The position numbers and the translations under genes were made by a program. A DNA stretch of 64,000 bases from Margaritifera margaritifera (Eukaryota; Mollusca; Bivalvia; Unionida; Margaritiferidae): the NCBI GenBank assembly GCA_029931535.1, contig JAQPZY010001569.1:3149001-3213000 (forward strand), in the 5' to 3' direction. Numbering within the stretch: position 1 is the stretch's first letter; each line of letters starts with the position of its first letter. The notes below the pieces were generated by a model. That model did no database searches. It saw only the letters and a program-made list of their open reading frames with translations, and was not told the origin of the DNA. Shown here in pieces: positions 1-43,654 of this stretch.

Positions 1-31155
<31,155 letters not shown>

Positions 31156-31810
31156 TAGTGCATGTTAGAACTTGATATCTTGAACTTGGATTAGGAGTGG
31201 ACTATTTGCAATGCATTGGGAAAATTGTTTTGACTGCAATGACATTACATTTGGCACAAGTGTATATTGAATAAAGAATCGTGCAAGATCCATGATCTCT
31301 GTTGAACAATGTATATATCTATATTTATGTCACCATGTGGTACAATTTTATTAGGAACAGTTTGTATAGCTTTGTCTTGACTTGCATTCTGTTCCGAATG
31401 TAAATCTTCATTAGACTTTATTTTTTATGTTCCTATCACAAGTTTCTTAACTCGTATTTATCCTATTTTATGTACGTTTCCTTCATTTGTGTTTTCTATT
31501 CCTATAAATTAGACTTCTTGTTGTGACATTACAGATTTGGTTCAAACAGCTTTTTGTTGCAAATGATGGATACTACATGTTCATCAATGTACACTGCCTT
31601 GTATACAATGGCTATTCCTACTGCGTGATATTGACACGATTGCTTAGAATTCTGATCAAGCTTCAAAGAACTTTTTTTTTAAAAAAAACTATCCTTGAAT
31701 TCATGCATGATGCTTTTGAATATCTTTTCTGAGCAGGACCAAGAAATATAATGATATTGTGTCATGATGAAGATGAAAATTGTCAATAAATGTTTTTATT
31801 AGGAATGGTT
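31156..31810 (+). other. 3' untranslated region of the helicase gene with two AATAAA signals
   Basis: AT-rich non-coding sequence follows the stop. AATAAA polyadenylation hexamers lie at 31270-31275 and 31785-31790, which would give a short (about 130 nt) or long (about 650 nt) 3' UTR. The ends are inferred; no transcript data are available. Confidence 0.6.
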
Positions 31811-32261
31811 CTTGTGTAATTTTGGCTGCAATTGCTGCTTACCAATTTAGTTGCATGAACAAAGTGTTTCGGTTTCATAATTATTTGGAAATTGGTTAAA
31901 ACTTACAAATTGGTCATGTCTACAAATAAAAATGTGCAATTTTATTTTGCTCCACTGGTTATAAAACAAAAAAGCTTGTGGGATGGACAGTTGTCTATTG
32001 TCTTTCCAGAGCGGCATGCAAGGTAGGTGGAAGGGAGCAATTGCCCCCTGGGAAGCAGGCGAAGAGAGCACTGTTGGGAGATTCTTTTTTTGTTGCAGCT
32101 GAAATATTCAGTATTTCACCTTCACCTTAGTGTAACGGGAGCAATTCTTCACAAAACTTGCATTTAGGAGGGAGGGTTGCAACTGACATGAAAACTTGTC
32201 TCTAGCAAAGTAGGGGGTGCCACTAAAACAATGCCCCCGGGCGCCTCAGTAGGGTGCCACT

Positions 32262-33046
32262 AAAGAACATGGTCTATGGGCACCTTGAACCCTTGTACCT
32301 GTACTGTCTGTCCATTGGCACTAGTTTGTTATTGCTACTCTTGCTAAACTACTTGGAGGATTGCCATGAAACTTTACACAGTCATCCAGTGGTCTGGTTG
32401 GTCCTCAATGGAAATCGTGCCACTTGGACATACAATATAGCTCTCATAGATGATATATTCAAAATCGTGTCATTACATCAGAATGGACGGTCCTGTCAAG
32501 TTTGGGTTGTCAGTAAAAGGCTTCTTATGATGTCTTGTTGGTCCTAAATGAAAATGGTGCCAATCTGACGTTCAATATGGCCAACATGGAAGCCATCTTG
32601 AAAATATTGTCACTACTATGAACAAAATGTCGTATTAACATGGGGTTTTCACCAGAATTGGACATCAAATATGGCCATCACAGTGCTCATCTTGAAAATC
32701 GGGTTATTGCTACTTGTCCTGAATGGAAAGTACTATAATCACGAGATTTTCATGAAAAGATTTCTCGTGTACTTGCAATGAAAACTGCACAGATTGGCCA
32801 CCATGGCAGCAATCTTGAAAACTTGATACTGCTGAATGGATATGGGGTTTTCACTGGAACACTTCTTATGATGTTTAGGTGGTTCCAAGTAAAATGGTGC
32901 CATCTTGAACAATTTGTCACTACTCTGCCAAGATGGATGGATGGTCACAGCAGCATTGGGATTCCACCAAAATACTTCTTGTGATGTCTAGTTGGTCCTA
33001 GATGAAAATTTCTGGAAATTCTTTTTGGTCAGTAAAGGGTCAGTCT
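32262..33046 (+). repeat. Dispersed repeat family R1
   Basis: It starts 'cttgaacccttgtacctgtactgtctgtccattggcactagtttgttattgctact' (the R1 leader), has about five units, and ends within the terminal 'gaaattctttttggtcagtaaagggtcagtct'. The palindromic end is eroded. Confidence 0.8.
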
Positions 33047-34039
33047 GTATTATTTCATTCCACCTTTAGGCATGCAGATTCATCATCTAGAAACTTCAAA
33101 TGTCCATGTTGCCAATACCACACTATTTCCATTCCACATTGCCGTCTTGATTACCCCTCTTCCTATATTTGATCTTTCATCATTAAGGGGCCTCTTCCAA
33201 TCTGCTTGTTTTTCAGAGTAAATTTAATACAATCTGAGCCATCTCAAGCCAGATCCCTTCTAATGTAATGTTTGAAGAAAAAAAGGCAACTTGTGAAAGG
33301 CATATCTAGGGTTTTTTTTAAAAAGTTGACATTGTATTGCATCAGAATATGTTGAATTGTTCTTGAGGTATGCTGATTTGAAGTAACCTATTTTGTAAAA
33401 ACAAGTTGATCAATCCACCAAGAGTAGATGAAATAAAACCCATAAAATGCACATCTTGATCTATTAGAATGTTCTTGGCAAATTGCAAGAGATGGTTCTT
33501 GTGGGTCTTGAGCTAGGCTGATTATGCACAACATCCCATGTAAAGATGTAGATCCAAAACTTGGAAACTAAAGTAGATCAGACTAAACCCACAAAAGGCA
33601 CATCTTAGTATGTACATGCCAAATTGCTTTAGGATATATTGAAAGGTTCTGGAGCTGTGCCAGTTGCACGCAAAATCCCTCAAGATGCTGATTAGACCAG
33701 TAGATAACTATATATGGGTGTTCTAATGGGATAGATGGTGGTGGACATGTTCTCCCAATACCAACCATTCAAATATCTATCCATATTTCTGTACCGATTA
33801 TAAGGTACAACATCTACAAACGGGGGTATAACTTTTTACTGAATTTACCAAGGGTCCCCAACCCCACCACAGCTTTCAGAGTTAAACCAGACATTTTGAT
33901 GGACTTCAAAAGATGCACATGAATTGGCTGTTCGTAATGTATATTTCTTGAAAAAAGAAAGTTTCCACTTGACCATAGGTCTCGTCGGGTGGTAGCAGCA
34001 AACAAGTTTATCCCCATTATTTGATACTGATTTGGAATG
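33047..34039. other. Intergenic stretch, weak tandem similarity
   Basis: Phrases such as 'aaacccacaaaaggcacatctt.atgta...aaattgc...gagatggttcttgtgg' recur at roughly 130 bp (33430, 33590), suggesting an old tandem repeat. No gene is seen. Confidence 0.4.
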
Positions 34040-34365
34040 AATTTTGTTTTCTCTACTGGTCAGGAGAACTTATGGGATGGTCTTTCTAACAGTGTCCGTC
34101 TGTCCGTTAGCACAAGTTGTCGCTACTTGGAGGATTGCAATAAAACTTGACAGGTACGTTCATCTCGTGAAAATGAATGAAAATGGTGCCAGTCTGACAT
34201 CCAGTAGGTCCACCACAGCAGCAGATTTGAAAATCTCGTTATTGCTGAAGAATATCAGAGATGGTTTCAACACTTGGCAGTTTATAGGAAGAAACGTATC
34301 TTGAATTCGTGGATATTCTTTTAGCCCAGTAAAGCATCAGTTCCTTTGAGGGACTCGTTTTTTCA
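34040..34365 (+). repeat. Short R1 copy with both ends
   Basis: It has the leader 'ttttctctactggtcaggagaacttatgggatgg' and a single unit. Its terminus is 'cagtttataggaagaaacg...agcccagtaaagcatcagttcctttgagggactcg'. It is useful for defining the family's ends: CTCTACTGG at the start, CAGTAAAG and the TCCTTTGAGGGA palindrome at the end. Confidence 0.8.
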
Positions 34366-35084
34366 AGCACCTGTTGGGCATGAAAAATGCTTTTTGGACC
34401 ACAAATTCATCGAAAATATATAGATACATTTATTTTGTGCCTGCACATTTCAGGATGACTTCATGAATTTGATGGAACATCCACAAAATTCCCTTTATCT
34501 GCAAAGTTTAATATCTTTTTGATATCATGGAGCTTGCAATAACTTTGTATATTAGGATCTTCCATCATAATGTGCATTATCACATGCTACATTATCTGCA
34601 TGTTGTCCATCGTCTGGTTGAAGGTCAATCATTATATGATGTTTCAGGATTTTAGATCATTTTCTTTGCCAGAAATTGCAGAGAAGCAATAAAAATTTTA
34701 CAAAAATTTTTTTTTAACAAGTGACAAGAAAATCGACAAAATTGCCAAACCAGCACAAATCTGCAAACTTTTAAGAAAACTGCACATTTGGTCATCTGGA
34801 CATTTTGTAAAGTGAAAAGATGTTTTAATATTGCCAACATCAATAAAAGCTTAGAATAACATCAAGAGATTTGGTTAGATCAGATGTTCTACCAGTTTCA
34901 TTCTTTGCAATATATATATATTTCTAAATAGAGGTATGGTGGGCAATTTGCTTGTGTAAATATATACCCACCTTTCTTGCATCCCACCCCAACCACCAAA
35001 ATAAGGACGAGTCTTTAGTATACTCTCAATTAAAAACTACGACTTTGCCTCCAGCTGCAATTCAAAAAGGGTGAGAACTTGTAC

Positions 35085-36000
35085 AACAAGAGTCCCTCAA
35101 AGGGACTTGTGCTCTACTGGGTGAAAAGAATTTCCAGAAATTCAGTACAAGACTAGTTCTTCCTTGTAACTGCAGAGTGTTGATACCATCTTGGATACTC
35201 CTCGGCGAGAAGGGGCCCCAGGTGGCAGAGTGGTCTAAGGTGCTTGCCTTTATAGATCACTCGCGCATCTTGCTTTTCTTCATGCGAGTTCAAATCTTGG
35301 TTCAACCAACATGGGTATGTGAGAAAGTTTGACAGTAGTTTTCTCTGGGTTTGTGGTTTTTCCTGGGTTCTTCCTCCACCAAGTATACTGGCTGCCAAGT
35401 GTAACCTATTGTGCTGAATCATGGTGTTAAACCCCACAAACCCAAAACATTCTGTGAAACAATTTTCAAACTAGCTGCTGTGGTGGACATAATGGATATC
35501 AGATTGGCACCATTTTCATTTAGGACCAAGTAGACGTCATTTAAAGTCCTTTGGTGAAAACCCTATGACCATCCATTCAGGTGGAGTAGTGACAGCAAGA
35601 TTTTCAAGCAGGTCGGTGTAGCAGCCATATTGGTTGTACAATTGGTATGATTTTCCTTTAGAACCAAGATATCATAAGAAGTCTCTTGGTTTATAGCCCA
35701 TGTTGATATAGCTATCCATTTGGAAGGAGTAGAGCTAGCAATATTTTCAAAATGGCCACCATGGTGGCCATATTGAGGGTCAGTTTGCATCAATTTCATT
35801 TCGGACGAATTAGACACGAACAAGACCTTATAAGAAGACTGGTGAAACCCCATGTTGATATGATTTTCCATTTTGATGAAGTAACAATAAGATTTTCAAG
35901 ATGGCTGCCATGGTGGTCATATTGGATGTCAGATTTCGGACAAAGTAGACGTAAGTCTTCTGGTGAAAGCATAATGTCAATGGCATACATGTAGTAGTCA
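35085..36000 (-). repeat. R1 copy, minus orientation, interrupted by a SINE
   Basis: It begins with the family terminus in reverse ('agagtccctcaaagggacttgtgctctactgggtg'). It breaks at about 35205 for a SINE and resumes at about 35455 ('aattttcaaactagctgctgtggtgg'). Several more units run to 36000. Confidence 0.8.
35210..35450 (+). repeat. SINE with class II tRNA-like head and MESC-like body, nested in R1
   Basis: The head 'gtggcagagtggtctaaggtgcttgcc...gagttcaaatcttgg' has A and B boxes spaced as in Leu/Ser tRNAs. The body 'ggttcttcctccaccaagtatactggctgcc...tggtgttaaaccccacaaaccc' resembles the conserved central domain of bivalve and other invertebrate SINEs (MESC, from memory). An R1 copy at 39120 without the insert shows the site uninterrupted. 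Confidence 0.7.
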
Positions 36001-36470
36001 TCAAAGCACTGATTCAGGAAAGTGAAACTTCGGCAGAGCTCTTGTTAGTGAAAAATATTATTTTGGAGCAGAGATATCCAAGAGATATGACCTCTGAGCT
36101 GCTGAAAATTGTACATGCCAGCCATAAAGAACATTTTTCCAACTTGTTCAAGCTGGCTTAGCTAGCTATGCATATGTGAAAGAGGGTTATCAGCACAGAA
36201 CAATATTCATACACAGATAAGGCACAAATTAAGCTCGGAAATGATCAGCAGATTAATGCTTATACAACTAGAGGAGACCTCTTTTGAGGATTTAGATTTC
36301 AATAGAGCACGAAGAAAGAAAGAAAGATGGATAATTATGTGTTAGGTAAATACTGAACTATGCCCATTTCCGCCTCCCCCCCTCTCATTTTTTTCTACTC
36401 CTCCCTTATTTTTGGTGACAAGGGGGGAGCTCCCCCCTTTAGATTAAATCTTGGCAGCATCTCTGCTGCG
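36000..36470 (+). pseudogene. hAT-type transposase remnant, second copy
   Basis: 'caaagcactgattcaggaaagtgaaacttcggcagagctcttgttagtgaaaaatattattttggagcagagatatcc' is closely related to 10405-10500. It ends with the same G/C-rich segment and TTGGCAGCATCTCTG terminus. Frames are broken, and about 230 bp of unrelated or diverged sequence lies in the middle. Confidence 0.55.
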
Positions 36471-36819
36471 GACCAACAGTGGGCACAAAAACTAATTGAA
36501 TAAAAAAAAAAAGAATGAGAACAGCGTACAATAGAAATTAATAAGCGAAAAAAAATTTAAAGAGAAAAACAAAAGGAAGGAATATGTGCAATATTCATTT
36601 TCGAAAGTTTTTTTTTGGGGGGGGGGGGGGGCAAAGGCTGAAGGTTCGCCTAGGGTGCCAAATACCCTTGTGCCGGTACTGATAGTCTCTAGATCCAGAT
36701 GGGTATCAAGTTCAGCGAATCGGATGAAAAGCATCTCATTAATCTGTTACAGAATCTGTCTACAATAATGATAATATAGGCTTATTAAACAAGGTGGAAA
36801 AAAAATCAGACTGGAATTT

Positions 36820-37800
36820 GCTGCCCAGATTACAATAATATTCACTGATCTTGCTCATAATCAAATTTATTCAACATCTGGACAATATAGGACTATTTAT
36901 GAAGTATGATCACAATCTTAACAGAAATATAGTTGCTAGATTGTTCATAAGCTCGGCTGATTAGATGCAAGGTCCCGTTATTAACATACATGAATTTCAC
37001 TCTTACAAGATATTGATGAAATAAGTTTGATTCAAATTATATATATAGTCTCTAGAGTGGTAAATAAACTTTGCCAATCAGATGATATATCACCTCATAA
37101 ATATGCAAAGGTCTTATAATAACCAGAAGCTCAAATGGACCTCATATTGCTCATCTGGTTAACATAACTTAACAGTTAACCATTTAACTAAACAGGCTTG
37201 TGTAGTATTGTAAGGACAAATCCTTTGTAAAATATTTCCCAAACTTTACTATTTTACTATATCCTGATACAAATTATTTTCAAAGATAAAGGTATAATCA
37301 ATATGAACACTCTCGTGCTCACAATCGAAGTCATCAACGATCTTAATGGTAATAAACCCAACTGATCAAAAATATGGCTCCAGGAGTGGTTTGGTGTTTT
37401 ATGGCGCATCAACATAATTGGTTATTTAGTGCCAAGGGAACTGGAGTAAAGTGCCTTGCCCAAGGATACACCACAGTGGCCAACCAGGACTGATCCGATG
37501 TGAGGATTCGAAAATGCCCCCTTTTGGTTGCAAGTTAGGCACACTAACCACTGAGCCACCATGTCTTCTATCAAGAGTGGTAACAAGCTCAGCAATCAGA
37601 TGCAAGATTACCTCATTAATATGCATTGATCTCGCTTATTTTCAAAACTGCCCAAGATCTTGATGATACAAGCCCGTGTTCCTATCTTGATCAAAATTTG
37701 ATCAGAATTACAGTTTTTAGAGTGGTAATGAGCTGAACCAATCACATGCAATGTCTCCTCATAAATATGCATGGATTTATTGAAACAGCCCAAGATCTTT
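36820..37800 (+). repeat. Dispersed repeat family R4 with nested SINE
   Basis: R4 units ('tctagagtggtaa..aa.ct..gccaatcagatg.a..atcacctcataaatatgca...gatct') run from 36840 to 37385 and resume from 37565 to 37800 around a SINE. The unit is about 130-150 bp. Confidence 0.75.
37385..37565 (-). repeat. SINE with V-domain-like body, nested in R4
   Basis: On the - strand the head 'gtggctcagtggttagtgtgcctaacttgc...ttcgaatcc' is tRNA-like. It is followed by 'tatccttgggcaaggcactttactcc', a motif typical of V-SINE-type central domains, and an end 'cgccataaaacacc'. The R4 unit continues on both sides. Confidence 0.75.
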
Positions 37801-38734
37801 ATGATGGAACAGGGTTAGAAGTGAAGAAGTGAAATTAACTTTTAAATTTGAGGGTTTTTTTTTAAAGGTTTTAACTTTTATTTTTGAGGTTCAAGATGCA
37901 AAGAAGTTACAAGATTATCTCCATGGTGAGCATAACATTTATAAAAAAATTTAATATCCCCATAAAGAGAAAAGGGATTCTGTTACGGAGCGGTGAAGAG
38001 ACCATTCCGTGAGGACTTTTTTACCCAACCTGGACAGACTGTCCACTAATACGGTCGTCTTCTCCGGAATGTGGCACTTTACGAGGAATGTGGCTGGCTC
38101 GGAGGGTTATTCCTTCTGAGGCATCCAGCAAATGAGGTTCCACCTCCACGCAAAGACGGACATGATTTTGGTCTTTAAGAGTAAAATACTGAAATTGAGA
38201 AGGGACATGTGGGGATCCTCCCCCAGCAGGGTCTCAAGATGCAGCACCCCCGATCAGGGGGGTCCAGGGAGCCAAAGGACCCCAGCCAAAAATGCATTTT
38301 AGACTCGGAGCATACAAAACTGCCCCTAGTGACCCATATTATCATAATATTTTGCAAGGTTGTTGCTTAATTCCAACAAAAAAATGTCATTTGAAAAATA
38401 ACAAACTTACCCAACTGTAAACAATACTTAAAGAATTTCACATCTTCACAATGTTCATTGTCACATCAACTTGTTCTCCAAAATTATTAGTGCTGAAGTT
38501 ATTACATGTGCATGTCAGTGTACATAATAATTCAGTCACAATAATTTTTCATTTTTTACAGCACATATTAAATGTAAATCACACTTCTCTTCTCATGACA
38601 AATGTTTTTTTTTTCTTTCATGGTAAAAGTTTTTACTTATATACACCCACTGTATAAAAATATTCACATAAATTCATTTTTGTTTTACCCCATTGTGCAC
38701 TACCTGTTGATACTGACGTGCTAGGACCCTCGCG

Positions 38735-38815
38735 ACCCTATACTGGTACTGCATTTTGGGTCGCAAAAGATGGTATTTAGAGTCGCGATCAAAAAAGTTT
38801 GGGAACCACTGCCTT
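38735..38815. mobile_element. Right end of a hAT-like MITE
   Basis: 'gggtcgcaaaagatgg...gtcgcgatcaaaaaagtttgggaaccactg' has the common hAT terminus (reverse complement CAGTGGTTCCCAAACTTTTT). I could not find a matching left end. Confidence 0.45.
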
Positions 38816-38851
38816 AAGGTTATGCAGAGCTCCAACTAACAGTTCATTATT

Positions 38852-38950
38852 AGGAGTTAACTGACTCCTAAGTTGTTAAATCCAGGAGTTGACTGACCCC
38901 TAAGTTGTCAAATCCAGGAGTCAACTGACCCCTAAGTTGTCAATCCAGGA
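38852..38950. repeat. 32-bp minisatellite, three copies
   Basis: The unit 'aggagttgactgacccctaagttgtcaaatcc' starts at 38852, 38884 and 38916. Confidence 0.9.
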
Positions 38951-39119
38951 ATCATATTCAGATTGTTCTGATTCAGAGCTGATTGTTGATACTGTGTTTA
39001 TACATTACTTTATTTCCTAGGGTTCTGAAACACACACAACTGCCAATGATGTAGACTTGCATCTGTTTGTGTATAATGTGCTGCAGGCCAGTCTATGTGG
39101 TTCACTTAAAATCATTAAA

Positions 39120-40045
39120 ATAAAACTAAACCAAGAGTCACAAGAAGGGACTGATGCTCTATTGTCCAAAGAGAATTTCCAGGAATTCAAGATGGGACCA
39201 TTTCCTCTTTTTAACTGCTGGGTGTTGAAACCATCTATGATATTCTTGAGTGATACGATTTTCAAATTAGCTGCTGTGGTGGCCATATTGGATGTAAGAT
39301 TGGCACCATTTGCATTTAGGACCAACTAAATATCATGAGTCTTTTGTTGAAAACCCTATGTCGATATGACCATAAATTTTGGAGGAGTAGTGATAACAAG
39401 GTTTTAAGAAGGCCACTATGGAGGCCTTATTGGATGTCAGATCAGCATCACTTTTATTCAGGACCAACTAGACACCATAAGAATTCTGGTGAAAACCCCA
39501 TGTCAATATGACTTTACATTAAGGAGTAGCGATATAAAGATTTTCAAGATGGCTGCTATATTTGAGGTTAGATCGGCACCATTTTCATTTAGAAGCAAGT
39601 AGAAAACATAATTAATCTTTAGCAGAAACCCCCATGTCAATATGACTTTCCATTTAGGAGGAATAGCGATAATAAGATTTAAAGATGGCTGCTGTGGTGT
39701 CATTATTGCATAACAGATTGGCACCATTTTCATTTAGTACAAATTAGACATCATAAGAAGTGTTCTGGTGAAACGCAAAGTCGATACGACTTTCCATCTC
39801 TAAGGAATAACGATACCAAGTTTTTCAAGATGACTGCTCTAGCAGCAATATTGGTTGTCCAATTGCCATGATTTTCATTTAAGACGACCTAGACACCATA
39901 AGAATTCTTTTGGTGAAAGCCCCATGTTGACGTGACTTTCCATTCAGAAGGAGTAGCGATATCAAGATTATGAAGATGGCTGCTCTGGTGGCCATATTGG
40001 ATGTCAGATTAGCACCATTTTCATTTTGGGCCATACAGCTCATTA
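39120..40045 (-). repeat. Dispersed repeat family R1, minus copy
   Basis: It begins with the reversed terminus ('aagagtcacaagaagggactgatgctctattgtcc') and has about six units to 40045 ('agattagcaccattttcattttggg'). Confidence 0.8.
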
Positions 40046-40069
40046 CTAAAACAGTCCAAGATCTTGTTG

Positions 40070-40680
40070 ATAAAAGCATATTTCCCAGTTTGATGAAAAC
40101 TGGATCACAAATTTGGCCTCTAGAGTGGTAACAAGGTCAGCCAGTCAGATGCATGATAACCTGACTAATATGTGTGGGTCTGATTATCTAACCCATACAA
40201 GATCTACTGATATATGTCCATATAAAAAGTTTGATTAAAATCGAACCATAAATATGGTTTCTCGACTGGTAAAAGCTCGGTCAATCTAATGCATGACCAC
40301 GTCATTAGTATGCATGTATTTCATTCAATATCAAACTCTTCTGAGATTTTAATGATATAAGCATATATCCAAGTTTAATTAAAATTTTATACAAAATATG
40401 ACCTATAAATGGGAACAAAGTCGGCCAATTAAATACAAGACCATTTAATTAATATGCATAGATCTTGCTCATTATCAAACTCCTCTGAGATTTTGACAAT
40501 ATAGACCCCAATTCCAAGTTTAATTGAAAACGGAACTCTTTGAGTAGTAACAAACGAGTGTTAATGGATAGATGACAATTTGTGCTTATTACATGTGCAA
40601 TCAACAGCATTCGAAGAAATTTGAACTGAAAGCATCCTAACTGACCCAGATTTCTTGAAAAAAACTGCAATGACTATATT
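40070..40680 (+). repeat. Dispersed repeat family R4
   Basis: About four R4 units are present: 'tggcctctagagtggtaacaaggtcagccagtcagatgcatgataacctgactaatatg'. Nothing is recognised from 40680 to 41654. Confidence 0.7.
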
Positions 40681-41654
40681 ATCAATGCAAGATGTTGCTC
40701 AGAACATATTTTTTTAGGACTGCTGAAGCTTTGCAGTGGCATACCATCAATCAGGCTTGCCTTCTGCGTTACATCACATTCTGACCACTGTGGCAATTTC
40801 AATGTATCTTATTTACCAGCTTGAACATTTCCCAGTCCTGTCCAGTTAGAGATCACGTAGGTGTAGCCAATGGACTTGGTTTCTTTTATGGTTTTTTAAC
40901 CCATGTAAGCATGTCACATATTTGCATTGGCTCCGTTTAGTCCTTAATAATGAATATCACTAACATGCTAGGAATAAAATGTACATATTTACTTACCCCT
41001 AATAATTGAATACACTTTCAATATTGTTAGAGATTGAGATCTACACTGTTTGAAACAAGCTGTATATTTTCCAGAAATTGATATTTTTCAAGTTTATTTT
41101 TGGCATGAAAGATTTTTTGAATTTAAATTGAAAATACATGGATACATTTATTTTGAACCTGCACATTTTGGAGAGAGGAAAGAGATATATCTTTTTTTTT
41201 TACAGAAAAGAACCTATCGTACATTGAAATATTTTACTGTATCAATTATGTGTTACCACAATTTCATTCTTACCAGATGATTTTTATAAATTAAACCAAA
41301 TAACAAAATTCTGTCGCATCAAGTTATTGACACGTGTATGCTCAGTAAAGCATTCTGAGAATGCGAATCAGGTAGAAATATATTGATTTTAAAGATATAA
41401 ATCTGATGAAAAAATGCCTTCTAAATGAACAAAACTTTATAATATAATTAAAATATTAATTATATTAATAATGTCATTACTTTAAAATACCATTTTTTTC
41501 TATTTTAGTTTATTGATCTTAATTTGTAAACAAATTGTGCTATGATTTGCTTGAGCCGCTTAATGTTAAAAAAGCTCAATCAGTAGCATTTATTCTTTTG
41601 AATCTACAAACTGCCATGATCATTTGCATAAACTTGCACTATCATTTGATAGTA

Positions 41655-43115
41655 CTGGGGTTTCAATTATTTTTGTGGGTATAAATTTTCATGGATTTGT
41701 AAAATAAAAGAACATTGTCATGGATACTTAAATTTGTGGATTTACCGCCGTCCAAGTTTGCATATTTACAGCTATTTTATTTCGTTGATTAACCTCTACA
41801 AATACCCAAAATAAAGATAACAAATGAACAAAAATGCGCTGAAAACAAATGGTAGTTGCTTTAATGGTTCTATTAATACTACTACCAGTATGAACAAAAA
41901 TCAAACACCTGTCAAGATCAATCTCTTGACACTGATTTTGTCTGATTGCTTAATATCAAATGGTGCTGATGTAGCCAACAATGCCAAGCCAATTGGTAAC
42001 TGAAACATACTTATATGATCTTTCAATTAAACCTATGTCCATAAATAGTGGCCTCAGTACTTTCAGATGATCATGTTATGTGGACGTTATCATTCCATAT
42101 GTGAATCAAACACGTGACCAAAATGCCCACTGCTCAATGCAATCTGCAGGCTGTGGCAATCTTTGACATGTAGTAGAGCAAAGCGACTCATAATAAATGT
42201 GAGAGACGGATCCTAATTATCCATGACTTTGAGAAAGATGGACTTGTGTAATTTGCAATTTTGGGTTTGTTGACATCAAAAACATTTGTGTAGCAAGAGA
42301 CTTGATTGACACGATGCTTATTGGGTGGTTTTGTCTGAAAATCAGTGAAGAGTGAGCTTTAGTACTTTGCTGGTATTAGTGTATGTATATTGTATTTCAA
42401 GGAATAGGTTTAGTTTTTTACAGTCGTGTTGCTCCTTTGGATTAAAAATGCATGGATAAAATGAGATGTGCTTTTTTTCTGGAGTTTAATTTTAACAGGA
42501 AAATTTGCAATCTGTAAGAAGTAGTATACATATTTTGTATTTATCTATGCTGTATGTAGATTATTCATTCAGATGGATCATGACTGTTTAAATCTTAAAT
42601 CACAGAATAAGGTGCAATTTTATCATTACTGTATATTGCAGTATTTTCAACAGAACTTTCACTTAAATGAAGGATCGATGTATATAAGTAACGAATCTAA
42701 TTTTTGTACAACATTTCATTATTGTTTTTATTTTCAGTAATATAGTACTTGAATACTTTAAGCTCTTTCTCTTTTCTCTCGATCCTTACTGATCTCACAA
42801 CACATCGATTTAAGGCAGTGAGTGGAAAAGATGGCTACTGTACACATACATCTACATTGAAACAACATAAACTGTGTAATAATTAGTATTTTTTCTTCGA
42901 AATGAGCTAAAATAAAACAAACACATGCAAATGATATTTTATTACAATAATGTTGCTGAATTATCAAACAGCTGAGCTTAGGTGATTGTTTGGAATGTAT
43001 CAGTATGCGAATATGGTGGTGGGTCTTCATCACACGTGGCTCATTTTTCATTGGATCTTTAAATTCATGATTCAGAGCAACCACAAAATCCATGAAGACT
43101 GGAACTATAAAAAAA
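41655..43115 (+). mobile_element. Pogo-like DNA transposon remnant, copy B
   Basis: It is homologous to copy A along most of its length: the left end 'ctggggtttcaattatttttgtggg', the 'tcaaaca.gtgacc...gcaatctgcagg.tgtggcaatctttga' segment, a trace of the transposase tail near 42200-42250, and the right end near 'tcatgattcagagcaaccacaaaatccatgaagac'. It is more eroded and its terminal target site is not clear. Confidence 0.7.
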
Positions 43116-43654
43116 ACAAAAAAAAAACAGGACTCTGGCTTTTATAAAATATATGTGAAATTCTGCCATTAATAAGTGCTACATTTTAATGCAGGCTCAA
43201 AATTTTGAAGTTATTGCTTCTCTCTCTCATGCAGTTTATATGTTCATACTAAAGTCAAACTGTCTGTCTGTTATGCAAGAAATATCAGATGTCGTTACCA
43301 TAGTGTCCAAATTCATTAAGGAAATGCAAAGTGACATGTATACCTCGAGTACAAAAATAGTTCACTGGTTACACCTACACTACATCTAGTTGGAGACAAC
43401 TTGACAGTGAAATGTTTGGGCCAGTCAAGAAGTGACAATGTTGCTTTTGCTGGCTTTGAAATTCCCATTGTTAGCAGAACAATACTGCTTATGGGAACTG
43501 ACAAGCTTGATTGACAGGGTATGCCAGTTTGAAGCTCGAGTATTGGTGGGAAATGTATGTACAAAGCAACATCCTACATCGATGTTATCATTATTGCACT
43601 GTTAAAGGTTCAAAGCACGAATTAAAGTGCAAGTGTATTTGGACTTGTTTCTAT

